Below are positions 1 through 7,387 of a stretch of 60,293 nucleotides of DNA, piece by piece. The stretch spans positions 1 through 60,293 of the forward strand of contig JBAZYO010000022.1 of assembly GCA_041659285.1 (NCBI GenBank), read 5' to 3'. Source of the DNA: Vicinamibacterales bacterium. Its GTDB lineage: Bacteria; Acidobacteriota; Vicinamibacteria; Vicinamibacterales; UBA2999. The stretch's first letter is position 1. The number at the start of each line of letters is the position of its first letter. The notes below the pieces were generated by a model. It ran no database searches, was not told where the DNA came from, and saw only the letters and a list, made by a program, of their open reading frames with translations. A program made the translations under genes and the position numbers.

Positions 1-33
1 TGCGGGTCAGCTGCCGTGGAAGGCGACGCGTAA

Positions 34-1338
34 TTAGTCCTGCACGAGCTTTTCCATCGCGATCGTGAATGCGCGGCGGCCCGACTGCGGGTCGTAGACG
101 ATCACCGGCATCAGCCGGCCGCGAATGCGATCGGGGTTCGAGCGCGCGTAGCCCATCAGGGTCGTGGCCAGCAGCTGCTGCGACCCCTCCTCGATGCCCG
201 CCCGCGGCACGCCGGTGAACAGATCGTTCAACGTCAAGTCCCAGGGCTCGCCCCACAACAGCGCGTCGACCACGGTGCCCTTCAGCACGTTGTGGGAAAA
301 GTTGAAGAAGAACGACAACGGCGAGTAGGCGGTGTCGGTGGGACGATGGCGCTCAAAGGCGGCGATCAGCGCCGGTTTGTGCTTCGTGAACAGTTCCAGG
401 AACTGGGTGCGATCCTTCTCCGATTGCGACAGCGAGGACGGCGGTGCGCCGATGAAGGCGCGCGCGTCTGGCGTGAGCCCATTCAGCAACGCTTCACTCA
501 GAATGTGGCGTCCGGCTTCTTGACCGCCGGAGCCTTGGCGAAGGTGGTCAGCCGGACCATCTGCGGTCACGGCGCGATCGTACGCGCGCATCACCGCTGC
601 CAGCGCGAAACACAGCCACGGGTAGTCGGCAACGTTGTCGTCGCGCAGGGCGACGGTGTCGCGGCCGCATTGCGCCTCGAACCCGAACCGCAGGTGACAC
701 CCCATGCTGGCGGCATGGCCGAGGCCGATCTTCGCCTGGTGATCCTCGTTGAGCGTGCGGACCTTGGCGAGCAGCGTGGTGTAACCCCGCTCGTCCAGTT
801 CGTAATGGGAGGTGCCGATCAGCATCAGCGTCTCGGCGTCGGCCGCAAACATCTGGCCGCTGCCGTGTGGCCCCTGGAGGTCCGCCAGCAACTCGTTCAC
901 CAGATCCAGGTTCCGATCCGCATCGCCGTCGTCCCAGAGGCGCAGCGTCAGCAGTTGCAGGACGTGCGCGAAGTAATAGTCAAGCAGGATGGCCAGTTCG
1001 ATTTCGGTGGCCGGCTCCGGTCCGCGCTGCTCGATCAGGAAGTGCAGGACGTCAACCGGGATGATGTCGGGGTTGACCTGCTGCGACACGCCATCCCAGT
1101 CGTGGAGGACGTGGAAGCCCTCCGCGCGCGTGCGGCCGTCGTAGGTCCGGACCATCCGATCGAGAAAGACCTGGTGGGCGCCGGCCTTGAATTCGTTGGC
1201 GCGCATGCTGTCGCGCAACCGCAGGAGGGCGGCACCCAGGTTCCCGGCGCGGGCCGCGTCGGCCACGATCGTTTGCCGCGCGGAGCCACGCAAAGCGCTG
1301 CCCACGAGATTGCATGCATGTTCGAAAGTGATTTCCAC
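34..1338 (-). CDS. uncharacterised soluble protein, 434 aa
   Basis: I do not recognise this family. The product is mostly helical by composition, with acidic and leucine-rich segments and no signal peptide or membrane span. A longer frame is open upstream to 1731, but that part lies wholly over the amidase gene on the other strand. I therefore start at the GTG at 1338, which has a GGGAG stretch and a TAGAAT hexamer just upstream. An in-frame palindromic repeat (522-549) adds about nine residues (RQGSGGQEAG) near residue 265. The gene is divergent from the amidase. The stop is 33 bases from the window edge, so no downstream partner can be seen. Confidence 0.7.
   Translation of the reverse strand: MEITFEHACNLVGSALRGSARQTIVADAARAGNLGAALLRLRDSMRANEFKAGAHQVFLDRMVRTYDGRTRAEGFHVLHDWDGVSQQVNPDIIPVDVLHFLIEQRGPEPATEIELAILLDYYFAHVLQLLTLRLWDDGDADRNLDLVNELLADLQGPHGSGQMFAADAETLMLIGTSHYELDERGYTTLLAKVRTLNEDHQAKIGLGHAASMGCHLRFGFEAQCGRDTVALRDDNVADYPWLCFALAAVMRAYDRAVTADGPADHLRQGSGGQEAGRHILSEALLNGLTPDARAFIGAPPSSLSQSEKDRTQFLELFTKHKPALIAAFERHRPTDTAYSPLSFFFNFSHNVLKGTVVDALLWGEPWDLTLNDLFTGVPRAGIEEGSQQLLATTLMGYARSNPDRIRGRLMPVIVYDPQSGRRAFTIAMEKLVQD
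522..549. repeat. REP-like palindrome inside a coding region
   Basis: The outer arms GACCGCC and GGTGGTC are complementary except for one base and enclose a GAGCCTTGGCGAA core. Read in the gene's frame it encodes RQGSGGQ, a low-complexity peptide that stands out from the surrounding sequence. From memory, related short palindromes are dispersed in many acidobacterial genomes and occasionally land in frame inside genes. Confidence 0.55.
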
Positions 1339-1346
1339 GCTCCCTG

Positions 1347-1352
1347 ATTCTA
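1347..1352 (-). promoter_or_regulatory. possible -10 element, near-leaderless
   Basis: TAGAAT on the minus strand lies 8 bases before the GTG at 1338. No convincing -35 is visible. The spacing would give a transcript with almost no 5' leader. Confidence 0.3.
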
Positions 1353-1401
1353 AGTCTGATTTCCTGTTCTTCTGACCTCCTGATCTCCTGTTCTCCCGGG
1401 C

Positions 1402-1407
1402 TAAGAT
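1402..1407 (+). promoter_or_regulatory. possible -10 element, leaderless
   Basis: TAAGAT is followed by six bases and then the amidase ATG at 1414, so transcription would start at or next to the start codon. There is no Shine-Dalgarno sequence in the gap and no clear -35. Confidence 0.35.
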
Positions 1408-1413
1408 ACGCGC

Positions 1414-3153
1414 ATGAAACAGGCCACGCTCGTCCTGGTATTGCTGGTTTCGGTTTTCTCGCTCGCGCCGCGAGGCCAGGGAGGTTTCTCGATCGTCGAG
1501 GCCACCATTCCGGCCATGCAGGCGGCGATGGCCGGCGGGCAGCTCACGTCCCGGCAGCTCGTCGAGCAGTACCTGATCCGCATCGCGATCTACGAAGACC
1601 GGCTGAACGCGACCCTGGCGGTGAATCCCAACGCCCTGCGGGAAGCCGACGCCCTCGATCGCGAGCGCGCGCAGGGCAAGCTGCGCGGTCCGCTCCATGG
1701 CATCCCCGTGGCGCTGAAAGACAACATCCACACCACCAGCATGCCGACCACGGGCGGCGCGCTGGCCTTCGCCGGCTACGTGCCGCCGTACGACGCGACG
1801 CTGACCAGGAACCTCACCGCGGCCGGCGCCATCATCATCGCCAAGACCGGGCTGACCGAGCTGGCGAACTGGGTGGCGGGCAATCCCAGCGCCATGCCTG
1901 GCAACTACAACGCGGTCGGCGGCTTTGCCTTCAACCCGTACGACCCGCGGCCCGATCCGCGGCCCGACCCGGGCGATGGACGGCCGGCGCTGCAGACGGG
2001 CGGCTCCAGTTCGGGCATCGGCACCGCCGCCAACCTGTGGGCCGCCAGCGTCGGCTCAGACACTGGCGGCTCGGTGATCAGCCCGTCGAACGCCAACATG
2101 CTGGTCGGCATCCGGCCGACGATTGGCCGCATCAGCCGCTACGGCGTGATCCCGATCACCGCCGACCACGACACCGCCGGCCCCATGACCCGCACGGTGG
2201 CCGACGCCGCGCTCATGCTCGGCGCCATGGAAGGCGCCTCACCGGATCCCAACGATGCCGCCACCCGGACCTGCACGCCGCCGCCCGGCCGCGACTACAC
2301 GAAGTTCCTCAACGCCGGCGGCCTCAAGGGCGCCCGCATCGGCGTGCCGCGCGCGTTCTACCTCGATCGCGTGACGTTGCCCGGTGAGACGGCACCGCGC
2401 CCTTCGACCAGCTCAGGGCGGCCCGAGCCTGTCGAGGGCCGCGGCGGGGTGAATGCCGAGCAGGCCAGGGTGATGGCCGAGGCGATCGCGGTGCTGAGGC
2501 AGCAGGGCGCGACGGTCGTGGACCCGGCCGACCTGCCGAGCTTCGTGGCGACCAACGCGAACGACAGTTTTCCCCTGTTCGATTACTGCTCGGGCGCGGA
2601 GCACGCGAAGGGCAAAGACAGCCACTGCACCATCGGCTTCAAGTACGGCATGAAGCGGGACTTCAATGCCTGGCTCGCCAGCCTCGGCGCATCCGCGCCG
2701 GTCAAGACGCTCACTGAACTTCGCCTGTGGAACCTCGCGCACGCCAAGGCCGGCGCGATCACGTTCCAGCAGTCGCGACTCGACATCTCCGACGAGATTG
2801 ACCTCGCCGCCGACAAGGCCCGCTACGACGCCGACCACGCGAAGGACCTCAGGTTGAGCCGGGAGCAAGGCATCGATGCGGTGTTGAAGGCACACCAGCT
2901 CGACGCCATCATCACGCCCGGCGGCAGCGGCGCCGGCGTGGCGTCGCGCGCCGGCTACCCCATCATCGCCGTGCCCTTCGGCATGGTGCCGAACGCGCCA
3001 AACCAGCCGTTCCCGGCGGGGTTCAACGCCAGGCCGGCGCCGTATGGCGTGGGATTCGTCGGCGCGCAGTGCAGCGAGCCGAAGCTGATCGAGTTGGCCT
3101 ACGCGTTTGAACAGGCCACGAAGAAGCGCGTGCCGCCGCCGGCGACGCCATGA
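1414..3153 (+). CDS. secreted amidase, amidase-signature family
   Basis: This 579-aa enzyme begins with a signal peptide (hydrophobic residues 4-18) and hydrolyses C-N amide bonds, probably in the periplasm. The amidase-signature Ser-cisSer-Lys triad is visible: Lys102 in VALKDN, the GGSSSG stretch at about 196-201, and the nucleophile Ser220 in GSDTGGS. The length is at the long end for this family. Part of the excess is an in-frame palindromic repeat adding PSTSSGRPEPVEG at about residues 330-342, between the catalytic core and the C-terminal part. The start is the first ATG of the frame, with the signal peptide immediately following. The substrate cannot be told from sequence. The stop lies 4 bases from the convergent histidine kinase gene. 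Confidence 0.85.
   Translation: MKQATLVLVLLVSVFSLAPRGQGGFSIVEATIPAMQAAMAGGQLTSRQLVEQYLIRIAIYEDRLNATLAVNPNALREADALDRERAQGKLRGPLHGIPVALKDNIHTTSMPTTGGALAFAGYVPPYDATLTRNLTAAGAIIIAKTGLTELANWVAGNPSAMPGNYNAVGGFAFNPYDPRPDPRPDPGDGRPALQTGGSSSGIGTAANLWAASVGSDTGGSVISPSNANMLVGIRPTIGRISRYGVIPITADHDTAGPMTRTVADAALMLGAMEGASPDPNDAATRTCTPPPGRDYTKFLNAGGLKGARIGVPRAFYLDRVTLPGETAPRPSTSSGRPEPVEGRGGVNAEQARVMAEAIAVLRQQGATVVDPADLPSFVATNANDSFPLFDYCSGAEHAKGKDSHCTIGFKYGMKRDFNAWLASLGASAPVKTLTELRLWNLAHAKAGAITFQQSRLDISDEIDLAADKARYDADHAKDLRLSREQGIDAVLKAHQLDAIITPGGSGAGVASRAGYPIIAVPFGMVPNAPNQPFPAGFNARPAPYGVGFVGAQCSEPKLIELAYAFEQATKKRVPPPATP
2400..2438. repeat. REP-like mobile palindrome, in frame in the amidase gene
   Basis: The arms CCCTTCGACCAGCTC and GAGCCTGTCGAGGG are inverted copies with mismatches around a short GC core. 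The translated peptide PSTSSGRPEPVEG is the usual in-frame product of this widespread repeat. The insertion is a multiple of three and leaves the amidase frame open. Confidence 0.7.
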
Positions 3154-3157
3154 GCCG

Positions 3158-4309
3158 TCAGCGAACCGTCCCGCGCGGCAGCCGGATGGTGAAGGTCGTG
3201 CCGGCCTCATTCGAGACGAAGGCGACCGTCCCGCCAAGGTAGCGCGTCACCAGCAGGCGGACGCTATAGGTGCCGAGTCCCCTGCCGCTCGCGCCCTTGG
3301 TGCTGAAGAAGCGCTGGAACACCTGGGCCTGGACCGCTTCCGTCATGACCGCGGGATTGTGGACGTCGATCACCACGGCGTCGGTGGCGCCGGTGACCCG
3401 CACGGTCACGTGATCGCCCGGCCGCGACGCCTCGAGCGCATTCTTCACCAGGTTGCCGACACATCTCGACAGGTGCACGCGCGACGTCACGACCTCGTCG
3501 TTGAGCGGCGTCGGCGCGACGTCGATGTGACGGCCCGCGCCGAAGCGGCTCTGGCGGTAAAGCTCGGCCGTCTCGGTCACGAGCGCGCTCACGGACACGG
3601 GCGCCAGGGAAAGGGTCAACTCGCCGTCTTCGGCCCGCAGCAGATCGCGCTGCGATTGGATCTCGCTGACCAGCGCCGCCGCGCTCGTGCTCACAATGTG
3701 CGCCAGGCGGTCGAGTTCTTCGGCATCCTCCAGGCCCGGCATCAGGACCGCTGCGCCCTGCACGGCCTGGGCGGTGTTGAGCACGTCGTGAAAGAAGATG
3801 TTGTCCAATACCTCGCGGCTCTTCTCCGCCGTGATATCCGTCAGCGTGCACAACCGCAGGGTCGAGCCGTTCAGGCGAACGGGCGACAGATGCACGTTGA
3901 ACGTCTGTGCCGATTCGACGCCTTCGCGGGCGGAGCGCAAGCGGAACTCGCCGCCGTATTCCCCTGACTTGATGCCAAAAGCCCGATTCGCCCTCCCCGC
4001 ACCGCAATGCGGACACTGCGGACCGGTCCCGCAGCCATCGGGCCCGTTGGCGACGTTGACACAGCCCAGCGCCTCGCCCAGGCGGAGTCCTTCGGCCGCC
4101 TCCGTGCCGCCCAACGCCGCCGACAGCATGGCACCGGCCTTGTTGGCGACCACAATCTGCCGGTGCTCGTTCAACAGGAACACGGGTTCCGGAAAACCCT
4201 CGAGAATTGGAAAGGCAGACGGATCCGACCGCACGCCTGCCGCCTCTCCGGCGACTTCCTGTTCTGAACTCCGGCCAGGCGTATCGAAGAAAGTTGGGGG
4301 AACGGCCAT
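3158..4309 (-). CDS. PAS-domain sensor histidine kinase with cysteine cluster
   Basis: This soluble 383-aa kinase has a PAS-like domain (about 30-150), a phosphoacceptor helix with FFHDVLNT (about 175-185) and a HATPase domain with N box NLVKNALEAS and G2 box GRGLG. The G1 box is degenerate: DVHNPA replaces the usual DxGxG. Inside the PAS region, DGCGTGPQCPHCGAG carries four cysteines in a CxnCxxC-type pattern that could hold a metal or heme or sense redox, though this is inferred. No membrane span is seen, so it should sense a cytoplasmic signal. No response regulator lies next to it. A TTG at 4327 could also start it; I prefer the ATG at 4309. Confidence 0.75.
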   Translation of the reverse strand: MAVPPTFFDTPGRSSEQEVAGEAAGVRSDPSAFPILEGFPEPVFLLNEHRQIVVANKAGAMLSAALGGTEAAEGLRLGEALGCVNVANGPDGCGTGPQCPHCGAGRANRAFGIKSGEYGGEFRLRSAREGVESAQTFNVHLSPVRLNGSTLRLCTLTDITAEKSREVLDNIFFHDVLNTAQAVQGAAVLMPGLEDAEELDRLAHIVSTSAAALVSEIQSQRDLLRAEDGELTLSLAPVSVSALVTETAELYRQSRFGAGRHIDVAPTPLNDEVVTSRVHLSRCVGNLVKNALEASRPGDHVTVRVTGATDAVVIDVHNPAVMTEAVQAQVFQRFFSTKGASGRGLGTYSVRLLVTRYLGGTVAFVSNEAGTTFTIRLPRGTVR

Positions 4310-4460
4310 ACCCGTTCTCGTAAGCAATCGAGCGGCCAGCCGGTAGGCCGAGAATGCGCCTGATTCTGAGGATTATGGCCTCGCCGCCGCGATCGGGAGG
4401 TGTGGGGTGTTGGATTTCCCACCGGCCAGATGGGGGTTTCCCCCCGGTGGGCCGTTCCTT

Positions 4461-6056
4461 CTATTGCTGAGGCAACGCCGCGCCCGGCGGGTCGTTCGCG
4501 CCTCTTGCCCGGCCATTGCGGTCGAGCGACACGCGCGTTGAGCTGGTGCCGGCCGGCGCCTGGGGACGCGTCGGCAGGTCGCTCCACGAGAAATCAGGCA
4601 CCGCCGCGCTACGCGCACCGGCCAGTGAACCAGTGGGACGCACGTCTCCCGCCGACAGGTCGGCAAAGCCTGGCTGCCGTGTGTTCACGGCGTTGTTGGC
4701 GTTGATGTACGCCTCGCTGCACGTCGGATGACTCGCCTGGCAGCCCGAACCGTCGCCGACACCCAGCGGATGACCGGATGGCCCGTTCCAGATCACGTTG
4801 CCGGCAATGCGGAGGTCGTTGTCGGCGCGATTGGAGCTCGGCGCGCCCGTCCCGGTGGGGCCGCCGGTGAACTCGCCGGCAATCTGGAAGTGCTGCCACT
4901 GGCTGCCGGCGCCGTCGGGATTGAACACGACGTTGTTCATCAGGAACACGTGCTGGTTCGGGATCCGCACGTAGTTCTCGCCATCGTCCACCACCGTGGT
5001 GCCCCAGGCCCCGCTCGCCAGGCGCGTCTCGCAGGCGGCGCGTTCAGCCGCGACATCCGCCGCATCGCAACTGCGGGAGCCGAAGCCCGCTTCCAGCACG
5101 TGGCTGCGGGTCCCGACGCGATACAGCGTGTTCCAGGCGACCACCACGTTGTAGCCGCCGTTCACGCCGAGGCCCGCGCCTTCGGTGTCGTGAACGATGT
5201 TGTTGACGACACGGATGTCGTAAGCCTCGTAGTGCAGCCACGGCGAGGTCATGAACTGCAGGCCGGTGCCCTGCCCCACCGTGAAGCCGCCGGTGCCGCA
5301 ATCGTGGAACTCGTTGCCGTCCACGAGAATCGACGCCGAGCCGCCCTTGATGTAGCCGCACCAGTCGTTGGCGCCGTGCACCCGGCTGCGGACGATGTGC
5401 CCTTGCTGGACGGCGACGAAGTCGATGGCGTTGTCGTCGGCGCCGCCGATGCGCGAGTCTTCGATGTAGAAGTGCGTGGACTGGTTGACCTTGACGGTCT
5501 CGTGGGCCACCGCCGCGTCCACACCCTCCACGGGCCGCGCGCCACCGGTGAACGTGACGTTGCGCAGCAGGATGTGATCGCAATCCTCGCAGTGGAAGAC
5601 GTCGGCGGCCGGCGTCGGCACGATGTCGAGGTCCACGAAGTAGAGGTAGCCGACGTGGGCGATGTTCAGGCCGGTGCGCAGCGTGGCGGTGCCGGCGCCG
5701 TTGACGGCGCGAAGCACGATCGGCGCGGTGGCCGAGCCGTAGCGGCGCTCCATGTAATGCGGAATCGCATCCGCGGCATACTCGCCGGGCTGCAGGCGAA
5801 TCTCGTAGCCGGTCGCGACCAGCTGGCTCGTCAGCGAGTTCGGCGGAATGCGGTTCCAGGCCTCGATCAGCGTGCGCAGCGCTTCGTCAGCACTGCGGCC
5901 GCTCGACCGGTCGTTGCCGCGGACCGGATCCACCCAGATCTGCTGGAGGGTGGGATTGCCCGCGTCGTAGCGCGGCGCCGTTTGTGCAACACCGGGCAAC
6001 GAAGAAACCGCGAGGAGGAACAGGCAGAAGGGAAGGCGCCGGACGACAAAGCTCAC
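4461..6056 (-). CDS. secreted right-handed beta-helix protein
   Basis: The 531-aa product has a signal peptide (hydrophobic core FCLFLLAVSSLPG, cut after VAQ). It is rich in Asn/Gly turns and repeated strands such as ILLRNVTF, IVRSRVHGAN and IRVVNNIVHDTEG, which are typical of parallel beta-helix proteins (pectate-lyase-like, PbH1 repeats). Such proteins bind or cleave polysaccharides outside the cell; no specific catalytic set can be assigned here. The GTG start at 6056 lies one base after the stop of the HD hydrolase gene, so the two are probably co-transcribed and translationally coupled. Confidence 0.75.
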   Translation of the reverse strand: MSFVVRRLPFCLFLLAVSSLPGVAQTAPRYDAGNPTLQQIWVDPVRGNDRSSGRSADEALRTLIEAWNRIPPNSLTSQLVATGYEIRLQPGEYAADAIPHYMERRYGSATAPIVLRAVNGAGTATLRTGLNIAHVGYLYFVDLDIVPTPAADVFHCEDCDHILLRNVTFTGGARPVEGVDAAVAHETVKVNQSTHFYIEDSRIGGADDNAIDFVAVQQGHIVRSRVHGANDWCGYIKGGSASILVDGNEFHDCGTGGFTVGQGTGLQFMTSPWLHYEAYDIRVVNNIVHDTEGAGLGVNGGYNVVVAWNTLYRVGTRSHVLEAGFGSRSCDAADVAAERAACETRLASGAWGTTVVDDGENYVRIPNQHVFLMNNVVFNPDGAGSQWQHFQIAGEFTGGPTGTGAPSSNRADNDLRIAGNVIWNGPSGHPLGVGDGSGCQASHPTCSEAYINANNAVNTRQPGFADLSAGDVRPTGSLAGARSAAVPDFSWSDLPTRPQAPAGTSSTRVSLDRNGRARGANDPPGAALPQQ

Positions 6057-6057
6057 A

Positions 6058-6630
6058 TCAATGATTATCGGCCAGTTCGCGCAATGTCTCCACTTCGCGC
6101 TGCAAGTCGCGGGTCAGCGGCGAGAACTGCCGCCGCAGCAGGGCGTCGGCTACTGCCTCGTAGTACCACAGGGTGCCGTCGCGTTTGCCCTGGAACCGCT
6201 CCCACACGTCGTCGCCATGCATGCGGAAGTCGCGGACAATCGAGCGCACGTTGTGGAGCTTGTCGGCCGCCGACACCAGGCACACCGCGGCGCTGGCCAC
6301 CTCGACGTGCGCGAGGTAGTGCTCCTTGCGCTCACGCCACGGCAGCTTGTCTTCCGGATGCTCGACCAGGCTGTCGCTGCACCCGAGCACGATGTCGCCG
6401 ACCGCATCCCCGAAGCGGGCGCGGATCTCCGCCAGCCGCGCTTCCCCGCCGCCGTCTTCCGCCGCGTCATGCAGGAGCGCGCCGATGGCCTCGTCTTCGG
6501 TCGCGCCGTATTCCATGGCGATGGCGGCCACGCCGAGGATGTGGGCCATGTAGGGAATGCCGGTGCCCTTGCGCTGCTGGCCATGGTGAACCTGGTTGGC
6601 GTAGACGAGAGCCGATTCGAAGCGGGTCAC
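6058..6630 (-). CDS. HD-domain phosphohydrolase, MESH1/SpoT-hydrolase-like
   Basis: This 190-aa single-domain protein shows the HD hydrolase pattern of RelA/SpoT and MESH1 proteins: HHGQQRKGTGIPYMAH near the start, then LLHDAAED and the later SAADKLHNVRS. The His and His-Asp residues that bind Mn are present. No synthetase or TGS/ACT domain follows, so the likely role is nucleotide pyrophosphate hydrolysis, perhaps of (p)ppGpp; the substrate is inferred. I start at the GTG at 6630, because the longer open frame overlaps the divergent cupredoxin gene. TAGGCT lies 7 bases upstream. Confidence 0.75.
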   Translation of the reverse strand: MTRFESALVYANQVHHGQQRKGTGIPYMAHILGVAAIAMEYGATEDEAIGALLHDAAEDGGGEARLAEIRARFGDAVGDIVLGCSDSLVEHPEDKLPWRERKEHYLAHVEVASAAVCLVSAADKLHNVRSIVRDFRMHGDDVWERFQGKRDGTLWYYEAVADALLRRQFSPLTRDLQREVETLRELADNH

Positions 6631-6637
6631 GTCAGCT

Positions 6638-6643
6638 AGCCTA
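6638..6643 (-). promoter_or_regulatory. possible -10 element, near-leaderless
   Basis: TAGGCT on the minus strand lies 7 bases before the HD hydrolase GTG. It keeps the conserved T1, A2 and T6 positions. No -35 is clear. Confidence 0.25.
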
Positions 6644-6662
6644 CATTGGCCCACCGCAGGGG

Positions 6663-6668
6663 TATACT
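6663..6668 (+). promoter_or_regulatory. possible -10 of the cupredoxin operon
   Basis: TATACT lies 14 bases before the GTG at 6683 in the divergent intergenic gap. It is a good -10 match without a recognisable -35. Confidence 0.35.
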
Positions 6669-6682
6669 TTTGTCTGCCCACA

Positions 6683-7387
6683 GTGATGAACAAGTTGAGC
6701 GCGCTTGCCTGCGGCCTTGTCGTGGGCACGGCGTTGACCGTGGTCACCTCCGCCAGCGCCGTGGGCGGGCAGGATCCGCAGACGGGCCGGCTCACCGGTG
6801 TCGTCCGGCTGACCTCGGCCGCCAAGGCGCCGTCGTCCGCGTCGGCCTACGACCGGCGGTCGGTCGGGCCGCTGCCCAAGGCCTTGCCCGAGGCCAGGAA
6901 TGTCGTGGTCTTTTTTGAGGGGATCCCCGCGCCCGCCGGCTTGAAGCCCACGCCGGCTTCGATCGTCCAGAAAGACGAACAGTTCGTGCCGCACGTCGTG
7001 GCGGTCACCGCCGGCTCGGTCGTGGACTTCCCCAACCAGGATCCGTTCTTCCACAACGTGTTCTCCCTGTCGCGCCCGGCGACGTTCGACCTGGGCCGCT
7101 ACCCGCCCGGCTCGTCGCGCGCGCGCACGTTCAAGCGGCCCGGCATCATCAAGGTCTATTGCCAGATCCATTCGCACATGAGCGCCGTGGCGCGCGTGTT
7201 CGATCACCCGTGGTTCAGGATCCCCGCCTATGACGGCACCTTTGTCATTGAAGGGGTGCCGGCCGGCGAGCACGCGGTGGTCGCGTGGCACGAGCGGATT
7301 GGCGAGCGGCGCTTGCGCGTCGTGATTCGATCCGGCGGAACCACCGCCGTCACCTTCACCTTGCCCGTGCTGGAGCCGGCGCCGTGA
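6683..7387 (+). CDS. exported cupredoxin (plastocyanin-like)
   Basis: The 234-aa product has a signal peptide (residues 1-26) and a single cupredoxin domain. The type 1 copper ligands are visible: the His of PFFHNVF and the Cys, His and Met of VYCQIHSHM. It should be a periplasmic copper electron-transfer or binding protein. A C-terminal strand-rich part (about 175-234) resembles a small Ig-like or carboxypeptidase-regulatory fold. Either the GTG at 6683 or the ATG at 6686 could start it. Its stop overlaps the GTG start of the HD-GYP gene by three bases, and an outer-membrane protein follows, so it heads a three-gene operon. Confidence 0.85.
   Translation: MMNKLSALACGLVVGTALTVVTSASAVGGQDPQTGRLTGVVRLTSAAKAPSSASAYDRRSVGPLPKALPEARNVVVFFEGIPAPAGLKPTPASIVQKDEQFVPHVVAVTAGSVVDFPNQDPFFHNVFSLSRPATFDLGRYPPGSSRARTFKRPGIIKVYCQIHSHMSAVARVFDHPWFRIPAYDGTFVIEGVPAGEHAVVAWHERIGERRLRVVIRSGGTTAVTFTLPVLEPAP

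Noticed and set aside
1339..1731. N-terminal extension of the first gene
   Set aside because: The extension overlaps the signal peptide region of the amidase, and its composition is unlike the rest of the protein.
6064..6069. GATAAT as a leaderless -10 for the beta-helix gene
   Set aside because: It is part of the last codons of the HD hydrolase gene, and the start lies one base after that stop, so coupled translation explains it better.
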